From: Sandaracinaceae bacterium
GTDB taxonomy: Bacteria; Myxococcota_A; Polyangia; Polyangiales; JADJQN01
DNA length: 64,000 bases
NCBI GenBank assembly: GCA_016712745.1
Contig: JADJQN010000015.1
Coordinates: 248,001-312,000 of the forward strand
Reading direction: 5' to 3'
The notes beneath the pieces were generated by a model that searched no databases, was not told the DNA's origin, and was given only the letters and a program-made list of their open reading frames with translations. Made by a program: the position numbers and the translations under genes. Positions 36,695 through 45,871 of this stretch are shown in pieces. How positions within the stretch are numbered: the first letter of the stretch is position 1; every line of letters starts with the position of its first letter.

Positions 36695-38736
36695 TCGGAG
36701 GGCGGTAAGCGCACGACGAAGGTGGTGCCAACGTTCTCGTGCGTACGCACTTCAATCGTGCCGCCTGCCGCGGAGACGATGCGCTGTGAAATCGCGAGAC
36801 CAAGGCCTGTGCCAGTGTCTTTTGTGGTGACGAACGGCACGAAGAGATTCGCCATGACCCGCGCGGGAATCCCGGGCCCTGTGTCGCGAACACGAATTTC
36901 GACCCACGCGGTCTCATTGTTGCGATTCGGTGAGCCGCTGCGCGAAAGCGTTTCGATGACCAGCGAGCCCTGGGTGTTCATCGCCTGCACCGCGTTCTGA
37001 ACAAGATTGATCAGCACCTGACGCAGCTGCTCTACATCGATGCGCACAAGAGGTAGGTCCTCGGCTGCAGCGATGCTCCACGTGATGCCGTGCGCTTCGC
37101 ACTCGGAGCCGAGCAATTGCATCGTGCGCCGAATCGTATCGTTGACGTTGGTGGGCGATGCATCACCGCGCGACGGGCGCGCATAATCGAGGAACGACGA
37201 GACGACGCGGTTCAAGCGATTAACTTCCGCAACGATGATGCCCAAGAACTCGGCAGTGTTGGCAGTCTCGCCATCGGGCACGGGCTCGGCGAGAAACTGC
37301 GCACTCGCTTTGATTGCTCCGAGCGGGTTGCGAATCTCATGCGCGAGGCCAGCCGCCATTTCTCCAAGGGCGGCTAGGCGATCTCGCTCTTTCACGCGAA
37401 GGTGCACGCGCGAGTTCTCGGCTGCGGTGGCCGCTTGGGTCGCTAATCCGCGCAGCAGCTCAACTTCCTCGGGCGTATAAGCATCGCGCAAGCGATCGTC
37501 GCGCACCGCCAGTATTCCGTAGATTTCGTGTTCGCCAATGATGCCCACGCAGACGGTGGCCTGCATGGCTTCAAGGTTGTGGATTATCTCCGTCGCGAGA
37601 TCGGCGTCGCGCTTTTCCCCCAGCTCTCTTCGCTCCTCGACTTCACGCTCCAGGCTTTCCAATACCAAGGCTTCGCCCTTGCGCAAACGATCGAGCAGCG
37701 CACGCGCGGGCGCTGCCTCGATGCGATGAATGGGCGCCTGGCCGAGGGAGCCTGCGAGATCGTAGCCACGCAAATCATCGTCAGAAAGGTAGATCGCGAC
37801 GTTGGTGACGCGACGCGAGCTTTCGAGACCGGCAAGCATAATGCGCGTCAAGTCGGAGAGACTGAGCGCGTTGGCAACGCGTCGTCGAAGCTCGCTGACT
37901 GCTTCTTCGAGCGCGTGACGTTCGCGAAAGAAGATCTGCGAAATTTGTTCCTCAACCTTTGTGCGAATTGGGTCAAAGACCAGGAGCACCACCATGGCCG
38001 CCACGACGGAGTGCAGGAAGAACCACTTCCCGGCGAAATAGACGAGCACCCAAAAGATGCCGGCCAAAGTGAAGGAGACCACGGTCAGCACGGTCAGCGT
38101 GCCAGCAAGCTCGTAGAGATCGAGGAGGCGGTATCGAACGATCGACTGCGCCAGCGCGTAAAGGAAGATGAGCGTGAGCACAGTGCCGACCGGGGGAATG
38201 TCCAGACCGACATAAGGCAAGTAGTCGACGATGGTGAACGTCGCGGCGAATGCTCCGGCGAGAGCGAGGTAACGGAGCCGAGCTTGCTCAACGCGGGACC
38301 CGGCCACACGACCACGGCGAAACACCAGGACGATGACTGCCCCGAGCATGACGCAGACGAAGCTGAAGATGATCGGCGCGACGAATGGATGCGCGTAGAG
38401 CGGCGATAGAATGATCGCCCACAAGGTTGCGGCCCCGAGCGCGCCGGCGCGAGCGAGCGCCGTGGCCAAACGGCTCTGCCCAGCAATGAAGGCGCGAAAG
38501 AAGAGCACTGCAGCGACGGGCAGAATGACCGCGCACGTAAGATTGATGCGCCCCCATAGTGCAGCCTCGCCGGTTGCACGCGCGAGGAAAGTCGTCAGAT
38601 ACCAAGCCGCAACCGATACAGCGAAAAAAGCAAAGAGCCAGTGAACATGGCGCCGACGTGGGCGCAAGACTACAGTCGAGGCGATGGCAACGCTGAGCAC
38701 CGACGCGATCAGCGAAGTCTGTGTCCGAAGATCCAT
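36580..38736 (-). CDS. Multi-span membrane histidine kinase with GAF domain
   Basis: The 718-residue product begins with an N-terminal block of seven or eight spans (about 5-240), then a linker helix, a GAF domain (about 290-440) and NtrB-like HisKA with His in GLAHEIRNPLGAIKAS. The HATPase has NLVQNAVQAMNTQG, VRDTGPGIP and GTGLGLAISQRIV. The layout is like PrsK-type and other 7TM sensor kinases. No response regulator is adjacent; the single receiver at 33631 is a candidate partner only by proximity. Its 3' end overlaps the convergent unknown gene. The C-terminal tail of about 30 residues is low complexity. Confidence 0.92.
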   Translation of the reverse strand: MDLRTQTSLIASVLSVAIASTVVLRPRRRHVHWLFAFFAVSVAAWYLTTFLARATGEAALWGRINLTCAVILPVAAVLFFRAFIAGQSRLATALARAGALGAATLWAIILSPLYAHPFVAPIIFSFVCVMLGAVIVLVFRRGRVAGSRVEQARLRYLALAGAFAATFTIVDYLPYVGLDIPPVGTVLTLIFLYALAQSIVRYRLLDLYELAGTLTVLTVVSFTLAGIFWVLVYFAGKWFFLHSVVAAMVVLLVFDPIRTKVEEQISQIFFRERHALEEAVSELRRRVANALSLSDLTRIMLAGLESSRRVTNVAIYLSDDDLRGYDLAGSLGQAPIHRIEAAPARALLDRLRKGEALVLESLEREVEERRELGEKRDADLATEIIHNLEAMQATVCVGIIGEHEIYGILAVRDDRLRDAYTPEEVELLRGLATQAATAAENSRVHLRVKERDRLAALGEMAAGLAHEIRNPLGAIKASAQFLAEPVPDGETANTAEFLGIIVAEVNRLNRVVSSFLDYARPSRGDASPTNVNDTIRRTMQLLGSECEAHGITWSIAAAEDLPLVRIDVEQLRQVLINLVQNAVQAMNTQGSLVIETLSRSGSPNRNNETAWVEIRVRDTGPGIPARVMANLFVPFVTTKDTGTGLGLAISQRIVSAAGGTIEVRTHENVGTTFVVRLPPSDQGPVTARHDAIPARESSPAPAKETGASDRPSSVTENR

Positions 38737-38764
38737 CGCCGCGCAGTGTACGCGAAACGAAGCC

Positions 38765-38860
38765 CCGGGGACGATCGGTGAAATAGGGAAATAGCGGCGT
38801 CAAAACCTCAGTGAGTTCGGCGCCCCAACGCTATTTCCCTATTTCACCGATCGTCCCCGG
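38765..38860. repeat. Long perfect inverted repeat, copy B
   Basis: A perfect 32-bp inverted repeat (38765-38796 and 38829-38860, 32-base loop) lies five bases after the stop of the cupredoxin gene and before the kinase start. Its arms match copy A except for one T-to-G difference in the middle and extra bases at the ends. The loops are unrelated. Confidence 0.88.
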
Positions 38861-38865
38861 AATCG

Positions 38866-39372
38866 TTATTCGGTTACTTCTACGCTGCCGGTCATGGAGG
38901 GGTGGAAGTAGCAGGCGTAGTCGTAGTGCGCGGCGTGAGTGAATTGCAAGCAGATGGTTGCACGGGGCTCGAGAGAAGGTGCGAAGCCGGTGGACCAGAC
39001 GGTGTGCATCGTCTCTGTGTCGTCGTTGACCCACTTCACGATGTCGCCAACGCTGACTGCGATGTTCTGCGGGACAAAGCCCCCGGCAAGACTCGAATGA
39101 ATCGTCGTGATCGGCGTCAGGCCCTCGCACGACGTCGCGGTGATTTGCTCTTCGGCGCCGCCGTCGGTGAGGGTCGCGGCGTCGCTCGCGATTGCTGAGT
39201 CAGTGTCACCGCCATCCGCAGCCACGCTCAAGTCGAGGGCGCCGGAGTCAACGGCCCCGCCGTCTGTGGGCGCAGTTCCCATGTCGACCGCGGCGCCAGA
39301 AGATTCGTTGCCACAGGCGGCCGTGCACAGTGCGAACGCCAGCGTCAATGAGATGCGAGTAGAGAAGGTCAT
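38866..39372 (-). CDS. Plastocyanin-like cupredoxin lipoprotein
   Basis: From ATG 39372 the 168-residue product has a lipoprotein signal peptide with lipobox TAAC (Cys20) and an Asp/Ala/Gly linker. A C-terminal cupredoxin domain (about 80-168) follows. Type-1 copper ligands are visible: His in TMHTVWS and the C-x-x-H-x-x-M cluster in YACYFHPSMTG. FVPQNIAVSVGDIVKWVND is the usual cupredoxin strand pattern. It is probably a periplasmic or surface electron carrier. The gene ends at the long hairpin element. Confidence 0.9.
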   Translation of the reverse strand: MTFSTRISLTLAFALCTAACGNESSGAAVDMGTAPTDGGAVDSGALDLSVAADGGDTDSAIASDAATLTDGGAEEQITATSCEGLTPITTIHSSLAGGFVPQNIAVSVGDIVKWVNDDTETMHTVWSTGFAPSLEPRATICLQFTHAAHYDYACYFHPSMTGSVEVTE

Positions 39373-39411
39373 GGCGGCTAGACTATCATAGCGAGCAAGG
39401 GGGCTCACCAC

Positions 39412-39972
39412 GTGTCGAAGAGAAGGGGATGGATCATCGCAGTCGCCGTGCTGCTCTCACTTTGCTGCATTTCTTCGATTGTGATCGGCGTCATCGCCTC
39501 GCGCTCGATCGGTGCCGTCCAAGGAGCGAGCGTCGCATGCACGGGCCAGGTTGTAGCAGGGGCGCCCGCCTATCGAGCGCACGCTTCGAACGTCGTCGCC
39601 GCTTTCGAACACAACTCCTTGGGGAACTGGACTTACTTCCAAGCAATCCTTCCCACGCAGTGGCCGCACGCAGAGAACGCGTCGGACGCGAGCGTCGTGT
39701 TTTGCTTCGAGGCCGAAGAACGCGAGTCGCTAGGAACGTGCACGTATGAAGACAACTCGACGCTCACACGCTACCGATTGAAGCGCCGCGTGCGCGCAGT
39801 CGAGGCAAGCACCGCGCGGCTTATTCGGGAAGGGACCGTGATCGGCGATGACCCCGAATCTTGTCCCGACTCACTCAGGCATCGCGGGAGCCGCTCTGTC
39901 GAGCGCGAGCGCGAAGCCGATGAACCCGATGCCGAGGCGATGGAGAAGGCGTTCTCCGATCTCTTCCGCTAA
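39412..39972 (+). CDS. Membrane-anchored protein of unknown function
   Basis: The 186-residue product starts at GTG 39412 with basic residues, then one span (about 8-30, IIAVAVLLSLCCISSIVIGVIAS). The external part contains two Cys pairs (VACTGQ, VFCFEAE, GTCTYEDN, ESCPDSLR) that could form disulfides, and an acidic C-terminal helix. No family was recognised. It is divergent from the cupredoxin gene and followed by two small palindromes that separate it from the convergent lipoprotein gene. Confidence 0.68.
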   Translation: MSKRRGWIIAVAVLLSLCCISSIVIGVIASRSIGAVQGASVACTGQVVAGAPAYRAHASNVVAAFEHNSLGNWTYFQAILPTQWPHAENASDASVVFCFEAEERESLGTCTYEDNSTLTRYRLKRRVRAVEASTARLIREGTVIGDDPESCPDSLRHRGSRSVEREREADEPDAEAMEKAFSDLFR

Positions 39973-39973
39973 A

Positions 39974-40009
39974 GGGGACAGTCCCCAATAAAAAAGGGGA
40001 ACGTCCCCA
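39974..40009. terminator. Pair of GGGGAC-type palindromes between convergent genes
   Basis: GGGGACAGTCCCC (39974-39986) and the imperfect GGGGAACGTCCCC (39997-40009) fill the 41-base gap between two convergent stops, separated by an A-rich stretch. They fit a bidirectional terminator and match the core of the palindrome at 30215. Confidence 0.65.
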
Positions 40010-40013
40010 TTAT

Positions 40014-40613
40014 TCAGGAGTAGTCGCCGGCCCACTGGGCGAGTATCTGGAGGATTGCACCTTGCGGCGCGGTGTGGCCGCCGGGCTGGTTCGGCTGCGG
40101 CGACGGGTCAGAAGCATCGGGGCGCGGCGGCGCGTTGGGTTGGGGCGAAGGATCACCTTGGGCTGCCCCCGAGCCGGGCGCGTACCATCCTGGACGATTT
40201 GGCTGCGGTGACGGGTCACCAGACACTTCCTCGCGGCGCGTGAGCAGCGAGGGCGAACCAAAAACGACGCGCGTTTCGTTCAGCGCGATGTCGACACGCA
40301 GGTTGGTGACCTCGTGCAGTTCGGTACTCAGCGCGTCGAGTGTATCGACGCAAACTGCGTGCGAGCCGGACATGACGACTCGCAGCTCTGGCTCGCCGGC
40401 CGCGCCGAGAATCTGATACTCGCCGTCGGGCAATGCATCTTCGCATCCGGCGGGTGCAAGCTCCCACACCGATCGGGGAAGCTCGTGCGTGGGCGTAACC
40501 GTCAGCGCGTCTTCTGCTGCGCTCACCGTGCCAGGCGAGGATTGCGCCATGCAGCCGGTGAGCTGTGCGGCGAGAAGGCTACCGAGGAAAAGTTTCTGGA
40601 TGGAGGTTTTCAT
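40014..40613 (-). CDS. Lipoprotein with DPSPQPN repeats
   Basis: From ATG 40613 the 199-residue product has lipobox LTGC (Cys21), then a folded-looking domain (about 40-130) with two Cys. The C-terminal tail is low complexity, with GDPSPQPN repeated three times among Pro, Gly and Asn. The GGAGG ribosome site lies inside the last codons of the sigma-54 regulator gene, and only two bases separate the genes, so translation is coupled. It may be an effector or signal protein of that regulator. The tail could be wall-spanning or surface-displayed. Confidence 0.78.
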   Translation of the reverse strand: MKTSIQKLFLGSLLAAQLTGCMAQSSPGTVSAAEDALTVTPTHELPRSVWELAPAGCEDALPDGEYQILGAAGEPELRVVMSGSHAVCVDTLDALSTELHEVTNLRVDIALNETRVVFGSPSLLTRREEVSGDPSPQPNRPGWYAPGSGAAQGDPSPQPNAPPRPDASDPSPQPNQPGGHTAPQGAILQILAQWAGDYS

Positions 40614-40615
40614 GA

Positions 40616-43600
40616 TCACGCCTCCCCGTTGGCTTGCAGGCCGTATTGCTTGACGAGCTGCGAGAGTCTGGGGCGTTTCATTCCGAGTAAGGTTGCCGCT
40701 TTGGTGATGTTGCCGTTGGTTTCTAGCAAAGCGCGCGAAATGCACTCGCGCTCAATTTCCTTCTTCATATCGAAGAGCGATACCGCGCCGCCGCGGATCT
40801 TCTTGTAGGCAAGCTCGATCTCCGACTCCTCCGGTCCGACGGCTGCCGGCTCGGGATTGATCGAGTTGCGATGCGCGACCTCGGGCTCCGGATCGGCCGT
40901 CACGAACGAGGGTGCGAACGCCGCAAAATCGGCAGCGTCCAGAAGCTGCCCATCGGAGAACAACGTTGCGCTGCGCAGCACGTTATCGAGCTCGCGTACA
41001 TTGCCTGACCAACGGTGTGCAGAAAGCAGGCGCAGCGCCTCGTTGGAAAGTGTCTTGGGCGACTCGTTGCGTTCGGTCGCGATGCGCAAGAGCAAGCGGT
41101 CAGTGACGATAGGAAGGTCCTCGATGCGGCTGCGAAGGGCCGGCATCTCGATCATCACGCCACGGAGGCGGTAGTAGAGGTCCTCGCGGAACTCCCCGGA
41201 ACGAACCATTTTCTCGAGGTCGCGATGCGTCGCGCAAATGATGCGCACGTCGACCTTGATCGGCTGAGTGCCACCGACACGCTCGAACTCGCGCTCTTGA
41301 AGGACGCGCAACAGGGCTACCTGAGTCTTGGGCGAGATATCGCCGATCTCGTCGAGGAAGAGGGTGCCTCCGTCGGCAAGCTCGAAACGTCCCTTCTTAC
41401 GCGCGGTGGCACCTGTGAAAGCGCCGCGCTCGTGGCCGAAGAGCTCACTCAAGAGCAAGGTCTCAACGAGGGCTGCACAGTTCACTTTGATGAGAGGCTT
41501 GTCGCGGCGCGGCGATTGATTGTGCAGAGCTTCCGCGACGAGTTCCTTACCGGTGCCGCTTTCGCCGCGTACCAGGACCAAGCAGTCGCTAGGTGCCGCG
41601 CGGTCAATCACCGAAAGTACGGATTGGATCGCGACTGAGTTGCCGACAATCTCGGGATACTTGAAGTGCCAATCGTCAGAGCGCTGCGAAGTTGCGCGAG
41701 GGGGCGGCGCGACGGAGGTGCGCTGAGCGCCTCTGCGAACGCCCGATTCGCGACCGAATGACGACGAAACCAGGCCTTCGATCTGCGCGAGCTCCTGACG
41801 CGTGCGACGCGCTTGCCACGTCTCGAGCGCGTCTTCTGGCACTTGGGTCGTGAGGCGATCTTCGGTCACGCGCGCAAGAGCAACAGCCCGTGACGCCTCG
41901 CTTAGGTTCCCGGCGTCGATCGATGCCCGAGCCATGCGAATCTGTGCTTCTAAGCGAAGATCATCGTCGCCTGCGGATTCCGCGACCGCGAGCGCTTGGC
42001 CTGCGATGTCGAGCGTGTCGTCGCCTGCCGCTCGCGCCACGTCGACGCGCAAAACTGCAATCTGCGCGAGCAAGCGCGGCGACTCGTTCTCGCCGAGGCT
42101 TGCGAGGATGCGCTCTGCGCCTTTGACATCGCCCTCGGACAGTGCCGAGTGCGTGAGCTCGAGGCGTGCTTCAACCAGCCGCCGCATGCCGTGGCGCTGG
42201 AAGGTTGCGCTCGCTGCCTCGAACGCCGCGCGCGCTGCGCCGTCGTGACCATTGGCCGCTTCGATACGACCGCGCAGCAACAATCCCTCGCCGACCACCG
42301 ACGGAGGAAGGGCCGGTCCACCAACATGCGCTGCAAATTCGCAGAGAGTCGCGGCACGCGAACGATCACCAAGAGTGAGATAGAGCTCGCCCAAGTTGTT
42401 GGCGACGCGCGCGAGCATCGCACGGTTGCCCAGGCGCTTTAGCGCGGCAACGGCCTCATGATAGTAGCTCTGTGCGGTCGCATAGTGCTGACGGATGTGC
42501 GCGAGGACGGCGAGGTTTTCAGTGGCAATCGCGCAGTCGCGAGTGTCAGCCGCCTCGCGTGCAACTTCGGCGGCGCGTGCGAAGTACGTCTCGGCCGATG
42601 CGAGCTCCTGACGTCGCAGCATCGCGACACCTAGGTTGGTAAGGGCCTGCGCTTCCTGATGGCGCATTCCGGCGTTCTGCGCCTGCACACGATTTTGCTC
42701 GAAGAGACTTGCGGCGGCGCCCGCATCCCGTTGAGCCAACGCGACTTTGCCCAGCGTGTTGCGCGCATGCAGAGTAAGATGCAGCACGCCAAGCTCGGCG
42801 GCGTCCGCGAGCGCAAGTTCGGCCCACTTCAACGCTTCGCCATAGGACGCACGCTGCCAGAAGAGCTCGGCCAAAAGCGCGTCGACTTCGGCAGTCGCGA
42901 GCGCATCGTTTGCCTCATGCGCCATGCGATGAGCGCTCGTGAGCACGTTTGCTGCTTCATCGAACTCGCCCGACAGCGTAAGCAATTCGCCGACACGCTT
43001 GGCGGCATTGGCGTCGCTGGACGCCTGCGCTGCAAGCACACGAGCGTGCTCGAGCGCGCGTGGGTACTCAGCCGAAACGCGATAGAGCTCAGCAAGCTGC
43101 TCGCGAAGCTGAGTCGGGATCTCGCCCGCGCTCGCCGCCACGACTCGCTCCAGCAGCTCCGCTGCTTCGCCGTGCGCGTGACGCGCTGCAAGCATGGACG
43201 CCGCATCGATTGCCAAGGGAACCGCGCGCGCGACTTCGCCGCTCGCGAGCGCGTGCTCGGTAGCCTCTTGCGAGTCGTCAGTGAGCGCAACCATACACAG
43301 AAGGTGAAGTTCGCGACGGCGCGCGTCGTCGAGCATCGCGTACGCGCGCTCGCGATCGGCTTCGCGCGCGAATGAAAAGAGAATGCGGCCTTCAACGATG
43401 GTGCGAAGGACGAGCTCGCTACGACCGAAGTCGTTGCGGGCTGCCGAATCGATCTCGGTGCCGGCGACGCGGGCGAGCAAATCCAAGTCGCTCGGGCGGC
43501 GCACGACGGCGAGCGCTTCGACGAGACGGCGCGCAGCTGGCAAAAGGCTTTCGACCCGACGCTGGATGCGCGCCTCGGGAGTAAGCGGGTCGCCGTCGAG

Positions 43601-44524
43601 CAAGAGGTCAATGGCTTCCGGAAGGCCGCCCGTACGCATGAGCACGCGGGCGACGGTTTCGGGCGCCTGCAGAAGCGCACGCACGCCATCGGCAGTGAGC
43701 TTGCCGACTTCGACGCGCGTCGACGCCGGATGCGCCAGCAGTGTGTGGAGCAGCGACGAGTCCGCTACGCCGTCGTTGCGGACGCTACCGATAATGAGCG
43801 CATGCAGAACGTTCTCGGGGCCGGTGCTGTACGCAAGGGGACCTACGCCCTCGAGCAAGAAGGCAAGGAGCTGAAGGGTGCCCTGATCGGCGCGCTCGAG
43901 ATCGTGAAGGATGACGACCGGCGGGCGAACGCGCGCGACGTCCACTAGCAGCTCGCGAATCGCTTCGAAGAAGCGAATGCGGCGCTCAACGGCCTCGGCC
44001 TGGGCCTCAACCGCGTTGACCGGAGCGGCGTTGACCGGGAAGCGCAGTGTCTCGCTTTCCGCTGCATCGTGACGATGCTGATGCCAGAAGCGATGGCAGC
44101 CTGCGCGACACGCGAGGTCGGCCACGTCGATCGACGGCGCCGCGTTGACCTCATCCAAAAAGCGAAGGGCTTGAGTGACGATTTCCTCGAAAGGACCAAA
44201 CGCGCGTCCCGGCTCGCAGCGGCCGTCGAGAACGATGCCGCCGTCCAGCCGTACGCGGCCGCGGAATTCCTGCAGGAGGCGCGACTTGCCGACGCCGCTT
44301 TGACCCTCGAGCCAGGCGACGCGCTCGCCCTCAGTGCGCGCCTCAGAGTAGAGGCTCGCCAGGGTCAGAAGCTCCGCCTCACGCCCGACGCATGGCGTTC
44401 CGTGAACTGCAGGTGCCACGCTCGTTCTCTGTTCCCGTTGGGGTTCAGTGGCAACCGTGATTGGGGTTGCCGAGTTAGCAGCGGCCGGGGCTTCAAGGAG
44501 GCGGAGATGGGTCTTTGAAAGCAC
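40616..44524 (-). CDS. Sigma-54 activator with N-terminal STAND-type ATPase and TPR region
   Basis: The 1302-residue product carries an N-terminal AAA_16-like ATPase (VGREAELLTL; Walker A GQSGVGKS at residues 74-81) and a long helical TPR region (about 420-900). A sigma-54 activator domain follows (about 960-1195) with GESGTGKE, the sigma-54 contact loop GAFTGA and Walker B TLFLDEIGD. A Fis-type helix-turn-helix is at the C terminus (NITKAATLLGMKRPRLSQL). GTG 44524 is the start. Such fusions couple a sensory ATPase/solenoid to RpoN-dependent transcription. The coupled lipoprotein gene downstream may be its target or partner. The signal is unknown. Confidence 0.9.
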   Translation of the reverse strand: MLSKTHLRLLEAPAAANSATPITVATEPQREQRTSVAPAVHGTPCVGREAELLTLASLYSEARTEGERVAWLEGQSGVGKSRLLQEFRGRVRLDGGIVLDGRCEPGRAFGPFEEIVTQALRFLDEVNAAPSIDVADLACRAGCHRFWHQHRHDAAESETLRFPVNAAPVNAVEAQAEAVERRIRFFEAIRELLVDVARVRPPVVILHDLERADQGTLQLLAFLLEGVGPLAYSTGPENVLHALIIGSVRNDGVADSSLLHTLLAHPASTRVEVGKLTADGVRALLQAPETVARVLMRTGGLPEAIDLLLDGDPLTPEARIQRRVESLLPAARRLVEALAVVRRPSDLDLLARVAGTEIDSAARNDFGRSELVLRTIVEGRILFSFAREADRERAYAMLDDARRRELHLLCMVALTDDSQEATEHALASGEVARAVPLAIDAASMLAARHAHGEAAELLERVVAASAGEIPTQLREQLAELYRVSAEYPRALEHARVLAAQASSDANAAKRVGELLTLSGEFDEAANVLTSAHRMAHEANDALATAEVDALLAELFWQRASYGEALKWAELALADAAELGVLHLTLHARNTLGKVALAQRDAGAAASLFEQNRVQAQNAGMRHQEAQALTNLGVAMLRRQELASAETYFARAAEVAREAADTRDCAIATENLAVLAHIRQHYATAQSYYHEAVAALKRLGNRAMLARVANNLGELYLTLGDRSRAATLCEFAAHVGGPALPPSVVGEGLLLRGRIEAANGHDGAARAAFEAASATFQRHGMRRLVEARLELTHSALSEGDVKGAERILASLGENESPRLLAQIAVLRVDVARAAGDDTLDIAGQALAVAESAGDDDLRLEAQIRMARASIDAGNLSEASRAVALARVTEDRLTTQVPEDALETWQARRTRQELAQIEGLVSSSFGRESGVRRGAQRTSVAPPPRATSQRSDDWHFKYPEIVGNSVAIQSVLSVIDRAAPSDCLVLVRGESGTGKELVAEALHNQSPRRDKPLIKVNCAALVETLLLSELFGHERGAFTGATARKKGRFELADGGTLFLDEIGDISPKTQVALLRVLQEREFERVGGTQPIKVDVRIICATHRDLEKMVRSGEFREDLYYRLRGVMIEMPALRSRIEDLPIVTDRLLLRIATERNESPKTLSNEALRLLSAHRWSGNVRELDNVLRSATLFSDGQLLDAADFAAFAPSFVTADPEPEVAHRNSINPEPAAVGPEESEIELAYKKIRGGAVSLFDMKKEIERECISRALLETNGNITKAATLLGMKRPRLSQLVKQYGLQANGEA

Positions 44525-44722
44525 GGGGCTAAACTGTGCAAACCTCGTACCCTGGGATCATCCGCTGAAGATCATTTCACTTTTTTGAGGTCGGCCCCTG
44601 GCAGCGATGACGCGGTCCGACATCCGCTGTGACAGGCGTGCATATCTTAACGCCCCCGCAACATTAGTGGGATGGGGCGCCGCGCGCAGGATTGCGAAAC
44701 TAGGACGGTGGAACGTTGCCGG

Positions 44723-45871
44723 CTACGCCAGCGTCCCAGCGTGCAGCGTGAGCTCGGTGTCGAGGGCCGCGAAGAGCTTTTGGTTGCCTTCCTGGTGGTG
44801 GGCCTCGAGAGCTTTCGCGTACTCGTCCGTCTTGGCGAGAAAGGCTTTGAGCTCGCCTTCGGTCACGCCCTCGTGGTGTTCACCGTAGCCGAGCTTGACG
44901 AGGTAGCGCGCGCTTACGATTTGCTCGAAGTGCTTGTGGATGGGCACGGAGTAGATGGGCTTGCCGAGATAGACCGCCTCGCCGAGCACCGTGAAACCAC
45001 CGCCGGCTACGACTGCGCGACTGCTCGCCAAGTCGTCGACAAACTTCTCTTCGCTGAATGCGCGCAAAAGAACGTTCGGCGCATAACGAATGTCATCGCC
45101 TTCGCGCGTGCCAGCGGGAGGTTTTGAGTCGGGGCGCAGAAAGCCGTAGACGCGGCACTCTACGCCGACCTTCTTCAGCACATCGAGCAGCTCCACATAG
45201 CTTGCGCTCGTTTGGTACACGAGAAGATGGTCGCCCCGATTTGCGGTGGCCTTCCTCGCGAGCACTTCAGGTCGCAGAATTGGCGGCACGACCGTAGTGC
45301 GCGATGCGTACTTCTCGCGTACTTGTGGCGCGAAGAACGAGGTGACGAAATAGTGAACGCAGCCGCGCATCTTGTTGCGAATGATGCGGCGCGCGAGATC
45401 GAAATCGTTGTGGTAGTCGTGAACGAGATTGCCTGCGGCATCGCGCATTTCGAGCACGTCGTCGTCGTGCTGAAAGAGCGGAATCGCGTGCTGGTTGTCG
45501 ATGGAGATAACCGGTTTGTTGTGCCGGATGCCGTAGACGTGCGCGAAGGAATCGAAATCGCTGATCACGATATCCGCCTCGAAGTGCCGGACGTCGCGCA
45601 TGTAGGCCTGCACGTTCTCGAGCGCGTAGCTCGGCGCCTCGGCGAAGATCTTCCATGCCGTGCGGTCGCGGTCGACGGCGTTCTCTTTATAGACAAGGGG
45701 CAGGCCAGCGATCTCGACGACGTCCTTGAAGTGCTTCGCCAGAAAGCCATGCGCACGGCCGCTGACAACGACTTTTACTTCATGGCCGCTTTCAACGAGA
45801 TGGGTGAGCACGACGCGAGAGCGAATGGCGTGACCCATTCCTTCACCGACAACGCCGTAGAGAATTTTCAT
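44723..45871 (-). CDS. MJ1255/VC2487-type glycosyltransferase
   Basis: The ATG at 45871 overlaps the dihaem cytochrome stop in ATGA. The 382-residue product begins MKILYGVVGEGMGHAIRS, the glycine-rich opening of GT-B glycosyltransferases that use nucleotide sugars. It contains DIVISDFDSFAH, ISIDNQHAIPL and, near the end, VAGGGFTVLGEAVYLGKPIYSVPIHKHFEQI, the donor-binding signature of this MurG/MJ1255-like group. It is the third gene of an operon with the beta-helix and cytochrome genes. Acceptor and sugar are unknown. Confidence 0.88.
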   Translation of the reverse strand: MKILYGVVGEGMGHAIRSRVVLTHLVESGHEVKVVVSGRAHGFLAKHFKDVVEIAGLPLVYKENAVDRDRTAWKIFAEAPSYALENVQAYMRDVRHFEADIVISDFDSFAHVYGIRHNKPVISIDNQHAIPLFQHDDDVLEMRDAAGNLVHDYHNDFDLARRIIRNKMRGCVHYFVTSFFAPQVREKYASRTTVVPPILRPEVLARKATANRGDHLLVYQTSASYVELLDVLKKVGVECRVYGFLRPDSKPPAGTREGDDIRYAPNVLLRAFSEEKFVDDLASSRAVVAGGGFTVLGEAVYLGKPIYSVPIHKHFEQIVSARYLVKLGYGEHHEGVTEGELKAFLAKTDEYAKALEAHHQEGNQKLFAALDTELTLHAGTLA

